Positions 29,301-35,700 of a stretch of 64,000 nt of DNA are shown piece after piece (within the stretch, counting starts at the first letter, position 1; the number at the start of each line of letters is the position of its first letter). The stretch is from Anaerolineae bacterium (GTDB lineage Bacteria; Chloroflexota; Anaerolineae; 4572-78; J111). The stretch lies in assembly GCA_022071955.1 (NCBI GenBank), contig JAJVIM010000012.1:316029-380028 (forward strand). Reading direction: 5' to 3'. The notes beneath the pieces were generated by a model. That model ran no database searches and was not told the DNA's origin. It saw only the letters and a list, made by a program, of their open reading frames with translations. Position numbers and translations under genes: made by a program.

Positions 29301-29710
29301 ATGTTGTGGCCGGAACCGCCGTACACGCCGATGGGGCCATCAAAGCGGGCCGGATCGTAGCCGGCGTGCTCCAGCGCCTCCCAGGCGCACTCCAAAAAAT
29401 GGCGGTGTTGCGGGTCCAAAATGGCCCCGTCGCGCGGGCTGAAATCAAAAAAGGCGGGATCAAACTGCGCCATGCCGTCGAGCGGCGCGCCGGATTTGAT
29501 ATAGTTGGGCTGGCGCAGCGTGGCCTCATCGACGCCGGCGGCGCGCAGTTCGTCATCGCTGTACAGCGTCACCGACTCGACGCCTGCGCGCAGATTTTGC
29601 CAAAAGGTGTCAACGTTGGCCGCGCCGGGCACCCGCAAACTCATGCCGACAACGGCAATTTCCGTGCCTTCCAGAGAATCCAGAATTGTTTGATGGGTCA
29701 CTTGCTTCAT
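23330..29710 (-). CDS. Type I polyketide synthase module KS-AT-KR-DH-ACP-TE
   Basis: A 2126-residue terminal module. KS is at about 14-440 (Cys189 in TACSTS, His in EAHGTGT and KTNIGH). AT is at about 540-850 (GHSMGEY near 640; AAHSS in the specificity loop, which suggests malonyl). A structural KR half lies at about 915-1135 and the catalytic KR at 1150-1355 (TGGLGGIG; LDD motif of B-type KRs; Tyr1319). The DH-like domain is at about 1374-1655 (His1405 in EHRLQQGDALIPG, Asp1576 in HPALLDMA). ACP is at about 1745-1820 (GGHSL, Ser1783) and the thioesterase at about 1835-2115 (GFSFGG, Ser1923). The KR-before-DH order is not the usual one. It starts four bases inside the NRPS stop (ATGA), so it receives the NRPS product, extends it once and releases it. 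Chemistry of the product is inference. Confidence 0.93.
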   Translation of the reverse strand: MKQVTHQTILDSLEGTEIAVVGMSLRVPGAANVDTFWQNLRAGVESVTLYSDDELRAAGVDEATLRQPNYIKSGAPLDGMAQFDPAFFDFSPRDGAILDPQHRHFLECAWEALEHAGYDPARFDGPIGVYGGSGHNIYLAYNLLTNPELVKSVGFFLLRHTGNDKDFLTTRVSYLFNLKGPSVNVQTACSTSLVAIHLAGQSLLNGECDMALAGGVTINLPDRQGYLYHEGEITSPDGHCRAFDARAEGAIFGSGVGVVVLRRLADAIAAGDTIHAVILGSAINNDGAGKVNYLAPSVDGQAAAVAEAITLANVDPHTITYVEAHGTGTRIGDPIEVTALAQAFRAAGAEQAGYCGLGSVKTNIGHLDTAAGVTGFIKTVQALKHRQLPASLNYSAPNPMIDFAASPFYVNAQLADWTPPTGQPRRAGVNSLGVGGTNAFVILEEAPQLEPSGPSRPWQLLPLSAKSATALDSMSANLAEFLRRNPAVNLADVAYTLQMGRQEFGQRRIVAVRDAADAATALASGDPRRVFSAKPGEARPSVVFMFPGGGAQYPNMGRELYEQEPVYRAEVDRCLQLLRPQLDVDLRQLLFPPADQIEAAATELERPSRALPALFITEYALAKLWQAWGVQPAALIGHSMGEYTAACLAGVLSLADALALVTLRGQLFETLPEGGMLSVSLPEAELRPLLVAGADIAVINSPDLCVVAGPLAAIGQMEELLAARGVNYRRVKINVAAHSSMLEPILAEFGRRLAAINFNPPQLPFVSNVTGAWITPAEATDPAYWVRHLRHTVRFAAGVGALLSGDARRVFLEVGPGQTLSALARMHPAFGREQAAVASLRHPQDDSADLQFLLTALGRLWLAGVTPDWPAFYQRERRQRIPLPTYPFDHQRCWIEPGRPLAVPEPAAPPLKKLPNLADWFYRPVWKQADLPPAALSEPATWLVFVDEVGLGAALCDKLQAAGQQVVRVLSGFQFDRLAGQSYTLNPYSRQDYELLAEELAGRNLLPQRVLHLWTLNAPAGSRMESFYLNQTLGFESLLYLAQIFGGGEQWQRLTVVTNGAQQVQAEPLPYPEKATLLGPVQVIPREYPQVAAQLIDVPLPGESVDSRQVARLLAELAAPAVEPLLVYRDSGRWLRQFEPSPLAETPEPRLRERSVVLITGGLGGIGLTLAEYLAQAVRAKLVLVSRSGLPPRAEWPERLRLPGEVSERIQKVQALEALGAEVLVVAADVTDWAEMAAAVKAARQQFGAIDGVIHAAGVLDDGLIQTRSLEEVNRVLLPKVAGALQLAGILAAENIKPDFMALFSSTSAFLGAPGQVDYTAANAFLNAFAQSQTEIYTVAINWGMWQQVGMAMKAARQMGLLADERPAGEAVSHPLLESCLVDTLDRRVYAAQVSTQRHWLLNEHRLQQGDALIPGTGYLELARAALANGSSNGPVEISDLFFVSPLNVKDNETKEVRTILQQDGAGFSFTVVSKTPGGDAEWQEHARGEVKHDHKRAESGCYPLADIAARCNERVVEVERLEQVSRQEAHMAFGPRWHSLKQVRFGAGEALARLELPAAFRADLDSYPLHPALLDMATAYALPLLNGYESDNHLYVPLSYKRVKINGPLSPQIYSYVRLKENGLSTPTFNVAILDERGALLVEIDEFVLKQVDPAAMRPAEQPAPAPRSAPAKAESGLLHLGLAEGITPAEGAAAFGRILSRRPASQVIVTSLELAVLFQQIEAGQARPEAGFKLARPENLDNSYEAPRNELEKALVKLWEELLGIDRVGIHDNFFELGGHSLIAVRLFARLKKMVKVDLSLTTLFETPTIAQLAELLRAELGETAGDGPPAPQKTWSHLVAVKRNGSRPPFFCVAGIYGNVIEFYHLTRYLSADQPFYGLQAQGIDGKTPAKKSIAEMARDYIAEIRQLQPDGPYYLGGFSFGGEVAYEMAQQLLVQGQAVALLAMFDTIEPATARYNARQFVGGLVGSAKGSAAAELSFTDRMRRFWQRGAGEKWRSLAGWVNAQQQQRKARARAVDYQAVERLLQQGQPLSQAQIELYLEGAHSEAILNYSPQPYAGRVTMFRTTESLHGAIGGPSTNWSELARGGIDTYVLEGTHDIVKEPQVQILARDFRRCLEAAQGSQ

Positions 29711-32700
29711 CCTCGCCGCCGCAGCATCGCTTCCCGGCGCGCTTTGGCCCGGTCAACGCTTTTGCTCGCCGCGGTTGGTTCATCACTTGTCAGGTTTCCA
29801 TTTTGCCGGTTGAGGTACTCCGCCAGCGAGCGAACCGTGGGGAACCGGAACAGATCGGTAATGGCCAGTTCGCAGCCCAGCGCGTCGCGCAGGCGGCGGT
29901 GCGCCTGCACGGTCAGCAGCGAATGGCCGCCCAAATCAAAGAAGTTGTCGTTAACACCGACGCGCGGCACGTTGAGCAACTCCTGCCAGATGGCGGCAAT
30001 CGTCTGCTCAACATCGTTTTGCGGCGGGGCGTAGGCGGCCTGGCTTTCGCCGCCGGCCAAATGGTGCGGGGCGGGCAGTGCCTTGCGGTCGGTCTTTTTG
30101 TTGGGCGTCAGCGGAAAGGCGTCCAGCGACACGTAATGGGCCGGCACCATAAATTCCGGCAGCCGCTGCTGGAGGTAAGTTCGCAGGTCGCCGGCCGGGA
30201 CGGGGCTGCCGGGCTGCCGGGGCAGCAAATAGGCCACCAGCCGCTTGTCGCCGGGCGAGTCCTCGCGCACCACTACCACGGCCTCGCGCACGGCCGGGTG
30301 CTGATTGAGCAACGCCTCAATTTCCCCCAATTCGATGCGGTGGCCGCGCAGCTTCACCTGAAAATCGGCCCGGCCCAAAAATTCAATCGTGCCGTCGGGC
30401 CGGTAACGGGCCACGTCGCCGGTTTTGTAAAGGGTGAGGGATGAAGGATGAGGGCTGAAGTGAGCCTGTTTCTCTTCCGCCTTCACCCTTCCGCCTTCAT
30501 CCTTAATAAAGGGGGTGGAAATAAAGCGTTCGGCGGTGAGTTCCGGGCGGTTGAGATAGCCGCGCACCACGCCGTCGCCGCCAATGTACAGCTCGCCGGT
30601 AATGCCCACGGGCGTGGGCTGCATGGCCGCGTCCAAAATGTAAATCTGGGTGTTGGCGATGGGCCGGCCAATCGAGACAATGTTGTCGATGTCCGTGACC
30701 GGGTAAACGGTTGACCAGATGGTGGTTTCGGTGGGGCCGTACATATTGATGAGTTGGCCCGAAACCAACTGGCGCAGCTCGCGGGCGAGCGCGCCGGGGA
30801 ACGCCTCGCCGCCCACCAGCATCGCTTCCAGCCGGCCCAGCGCCGCGCGCGTCCGCTCATCGACCACCAGCATGCTGGCCATCGACGGCGTGCATTGGAA
30901 ATGGGTGACGCTGTGGCGCTCGATCAGCGCGGCGATGGTCTCATCATCGCCCGCATCCGCCGCCGGGGCGGCCAGCTCTTTGAGCCGGTTGAGCCGGTCA
31001 AGATGGGCCAGCACCGTTTCCGAACCGATACCAAAATCGATCAGGCAGGCAATTTCATCGACCTCAATGCCTTTGAGCTGGTTGACCAATTCCAGACAGC
31101 TTTCCGGCGTGCCGAACAGGCCGCTGGTTTCAAAGTAGCGGTCAAAAGCGTAATCCAGCAGGGCGTCCATATCGTCGTCGGTCAGCGCCTCGGATTTGAG
31201 AAAATCGATGGGCGTTTTGCCGATGGCCTGCGCTTTTTCCTTGAACTCCGGCGAATTTTCGGCAGCCTGTTTGATCAGCCCCACCGAACTGCGCAGGTAA
31301 TCTTTCATCGGCTGGCGCACCAGTTCGCGCACGGTCGCCACGTCATCGCCGACAAAAGTGTGCAACATGAGCGTCACGTGGCCGCGGCCGGGGTGACCGG
31401 CCTCGACCCAGGCCCGACGGTAGAGGGCTATCTTTTCGGCCAGCTCCTCCACGCTTTGGCCAAGCAGGTGGGTGAGCAAGTGGTAGCCTAACCGGCCGGC
31501 GGTCTCGAAAGTGTCCGGGCTGCCGGCGGCGGTAATCCAGGTGGGCAGTTCCGGCTGGATGGGGCGCGGCAGGGTGCGGATGTCGATGTTTTGGCCGTTG
31601 GGGCCAACCAGCGACACGGTTTCGCCGCGCCACAGCCGGCGCACCACTTCGATGTCGCGGACCATCACCTCTTTGCGGTTGAGGTAATTTTGGGGCATCA
31701 GCACAAAATCGTTGGGCTGCCAGCCGGCGGCAAAAGCGATGCCCACCCGCCCTTTGGACAGGTTATCAACCAGCGCCCATTCTTCGGCCACGCGCACCGG
31801 GCTGTGCAGCGGCAGCACGCAGCTCCCGGCCCGAATATGCACCCGCTCGGTGATAGCGGCAATGGCCGCGCTGGCCACCGACGGGTTGGGGTACAGCCCG
31901 CCAAAGGCGTGAAAATGGCGCTCCGGCGTCCACACGGCGGCAAAGCCGTGGCGGTCGGCAAAGCGCGCCCCATCGAGCAGCAGCCGGTATTTGTCGGCCA
32001 CGCCGTCTTCGCTTTCATCGGCGGCAAAATAAAACAGGCTGAAATCGATGGGTTTGTGGGCGTGCGGGCTGGTGGGGCGGGACTGGCCGGCTTCGCGCAT
32101 TCTATCGGCAAAGAGCACCACTTTAAAACCGCGGGCCAGCGTCCAAAACAGCTCCAGCACCGAAATATCAAACGACAGGCTGGTCACCGCCAGCCACGTG
32201 CCGGGCGGGTTGTGCGGGATAACCTCATCCATCCCGGCAAAAAAGTTGACCACGTTGCGATGGCGCACCATCACCCCTTTGGGCTGGCCGGTGGAGCCGG
32301 AGGTGTAAATCAGGTAGCTCAGGTTGTCGGAGGTGACGCCGCTGGTTACCGGGCCGTCGCTTTCGGCGGAAATGGCCGGCCAATCGGCATCGATTTGCAC
32401 CACCTGCGCCTGGTGCGGCGGCAAGCCCGCCAGCAGCGAACGCTGGGTCAGCAGCAGCGGCGCGCCGGAATCGGCCAGCATAAAAGCCAGCCGCTCCGCC
32501 GGGTAGGTGGGATCGAGCGGCACGTAAACGCCGCCGGCTTTGAGAATACCGAGCAGGCCAACCATCAACTCCACCGAGCGCTCCAGGCAGATACCCACCA
32601 GCGTTTCCGGGCCAACGCCGCGCCGTTGCAAATAGCGGGCCAACTGGTTGGCCCGGCGGTTGAGCTGGCGATAGGTGAGCTGCTGCCCGGCAAACACCAC

Positions 32701-35700
32701 CGCGACTGCGTCGGGGGTGCGCTCAACTTGCGCTTCAAACAGTTGGTGAACAGTTTGGGTCGCGTCGTAGGGGGTGGCGGTGGCGTTCCAATCGCTGAGC
32801 AACTGGCGCTGCTCGGCCACGGTCAGCAGCCGCAATTGATCGATGGGCGTGTCGCTGCCGGCTACCGCGCTTTCGAGCAGGGTGCGGTAGTGGCCCAGCA
32901 GCCGCTCGATGGTGGCCGCGTCAAACAGGCCGGTTTTGTATTCCACCTGCGCGGTCAGCCCGGCGGCGGTTTCGGTCAGTTCCAGCGTTAAATCAAATTT
33001 GGATGCGCCGTTTTCCAGCCCGGCGGCGCTCACCGAAACGCCCGGCAGTTGCAGCGGCGGGCGGGGCGTGTTGTGCAAAATGAACATCATCTGAAACAGG
33101 GGGTGATGGCTCAGCGAACGCTCCGGCTGCAACTCCTCCACCAGCTTTTCAAAGGGCAAATCCTGATGCGCGTAGGCTTCGAGCGCGGCCTCGCGGACGC
33201 GGGCCAGCAGTTGGCGGAAAGTGGGCCGGCCCGACAAATCGGTGCGCAGTACCAGCGTGTTCACAAAAAAGCCCTGCAGCGCCTCGAGTTCGGCGCGGTT
33301 GCGGTTGGCAATCGGCGAGCCAACCACAATGTCTGTTTGGCCGGTGTACCGGTGCAGCAGCGTTTGAAACGCCGCCAGCAGGGTCATAAACAGGGTGCTG
33401 CCTTCGTCGCGGCTGAGTTGCTTGAGGGCATCGAGCAAATCCGGCGGCAGGGTGATGGCGACGGCAGCCCCGGCAAACGTCTGCACCGGCGGGCGGGGCC
33501 GGTCGGTGGGCAGTTCCAGCAGCGGCGGCGCGCCGGCCAACTGCCGCCGCCAGTAACCGAGCTGATCGGCCAGTACCGGCCCTTGCAGCCAGTCGCGCTG
33601 CCAAACGGCAAAATCGGCGTACTGGATGGGCAGCTCCGGCAGCGAGGCCGGCTGCCCGGCGCAGGCATCGCGGTAGTGGGTCAGCAGTTCGTGGGCAAAC
33701 AGCCCCAACGACCAGCCATCGGAAATGAGGTGATGAATGACCAGCAGCAGCAGGTGGTCATCGGCGGCGCGGCGCAGCAGCGAGACGCGCAGCAGCGGCC
33801 CCTGGCCCAAATCGAAGGGGCGCTGTTTGGCCGCCTCAATCTGGCGGCGGGTTTCGGCGGCGCGTTCGGCGAGGGGTAGCTCGCTCAAATCGATCACCGG
33901 CAGGGACAGCGCCAAACTGGGGGCGATGACCTGCACCGGCTGCTCGTTGAGCAGGCCGACGTGGGTGCGCAGCACCTCGTGGCGCTGCCCCAGTTGGGCC
34001 AAACTTTGCTCCAGCGCGGCCACATCCAGCGGGCCGGTGAGCTGCCACACGCTGGCAATATTGTAGGCCACGTTTTGCGGCTCCAACTGATCGAGCAGCC
34101 ACAAGCGCTGCTGGGCAAACGACAGCGGCAGCGGCTCGCGGCGCGGCGCGGAGGCAATGGGCGGCTGCGAGTCGGCGGGGCTGGCAGCGGCGGAGTCGAT
34201 GGCGGCGGCCAGTTGGACCACGGTCGGCGATTCAAACAGGCGGCGCAGCGGCAGATCGACCTGAAAAACGGTGCGAAGTTGCGAATTGACCTGCGTGGCC
34301 AGTAGCGAGTGGCCGCCCAACTCAAAGAAATTATCGTGAATGCCAATCCGCTCCAGGCCGAGCAGTTTGGCCCAGATGCCGGCCACAATTTCTTCGGTGG
34401 CGGTGCGCGGAGCCACGTAATCGCCGGACAGTTCCGGGCGGGAGGGATCGGGGGCGGGCAGCGCCCGGCGGTTGACCTTGCCGTTGGGCGTCAGCGGCAG
34501 GTGATCGAGCACGACAAAGGCGGCGGGCACCATATAATTGGGCAGCCGCCGGTGGAGGTGGGCGCGCAGTTGGGGCAACAGGCTGCGGGCCACGCTCTGG
34601 CGCAGGGGGTGGCTGGCATAGGTGGCCCAGGCCCGGCGCGGCGCGGCCGGCTGCCATTCCACCACCGGCTGGGGCGCACCGGTTTGCCGCCGGAAAATCA
34701 CATCAAAACTGGCCGGATCGCCGCTGGCGGCCCAGTTAATGCTCACGGAATAGGGCAGCTCGGCAGCCAGCGACCACAGCGCTTCCGGCTCAATGCCGGC
34801 GGCGACCAGCGGCTGGCTGGCAGCGCGCAGGTCGGCGGCGGTGGCCGGGCCGGTGGACTGGCGCAGCAATTCCAGCGCGTTGACTTCGGCCAGCAGGCGG
34901 GCGTTGGGTACGTTGCGCAGGCCCAGCAGCCCCGGCCGGCTCTCCAGCAAATGATTGCGCAGGCCGCGCAGAGTCAACCCGGCCTGCGGCCAGTCGAGCC
35001 AGGTTAAGGCCGTGACCGGCGTCACCGGCCGGCCAACGTGCAAAGCGACATCGTAGCGGAAGCGGGTCATTTCATTGGCGTCGCTGCCGCGTTTGAGTTG
35101 CACATCAACGTGGCTGATCTGCGGGAAAGCCTGCGGCAGCGCGCTGAAAAAGGCAGGGTCGATGACCAGTTCACGCTCCAGCCGGAGCTGGTGCTGCACC
35201 CGCTCGCGCAGTTCCGCCGCCGGCAGCGAGTCCGGCGCTTTGAACAGTTCAATCGCCGTGAAAAAGGCTTCGCGCAGGGGCAGGTTGGGCACATCGCCCA
35301 CGTAAATCACACCGCCGGGAGCCACCCGGTCGAGCGCCAGCTTGAGCACATCGAGCAAATAATCCACGCTGGCAAAATTTTGCACCACCGAATTGATGAT
35401 GATGGTATCAAACTTGTCCGGTCCCAGCCCGGCCAGTTCATCGGCCCGGCGTTCCATCAGTTCCACGTGGGGCAGGCCCAAATTAAGCTGCTCAATTTGC
35501 TGCCAGATGTATTCCAGCGCCGCCGCCGAAATATCCAGCCCGACGTAGCGGGCGCAATGGGGCGCTACGCGAAAGAGCAGCATGCCCGTGCCGCAGCCGA
35601 TTTCCAGCACGCGCTCCGGCTCAAACGCCAGTATGCGCTCGACGGTGTGTTCCACCCAGCGGCGCATTTCGGCGGCGGGCAGCGGCTGGCCGGTGTAGCT

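Noticed and set aside
26429-32991. Long antisense frames (466-473 codons) across the PKS and NRPS genes
   Set aside because: They mirror strongly supported assembly-line domains and show no independent domain or start signal.
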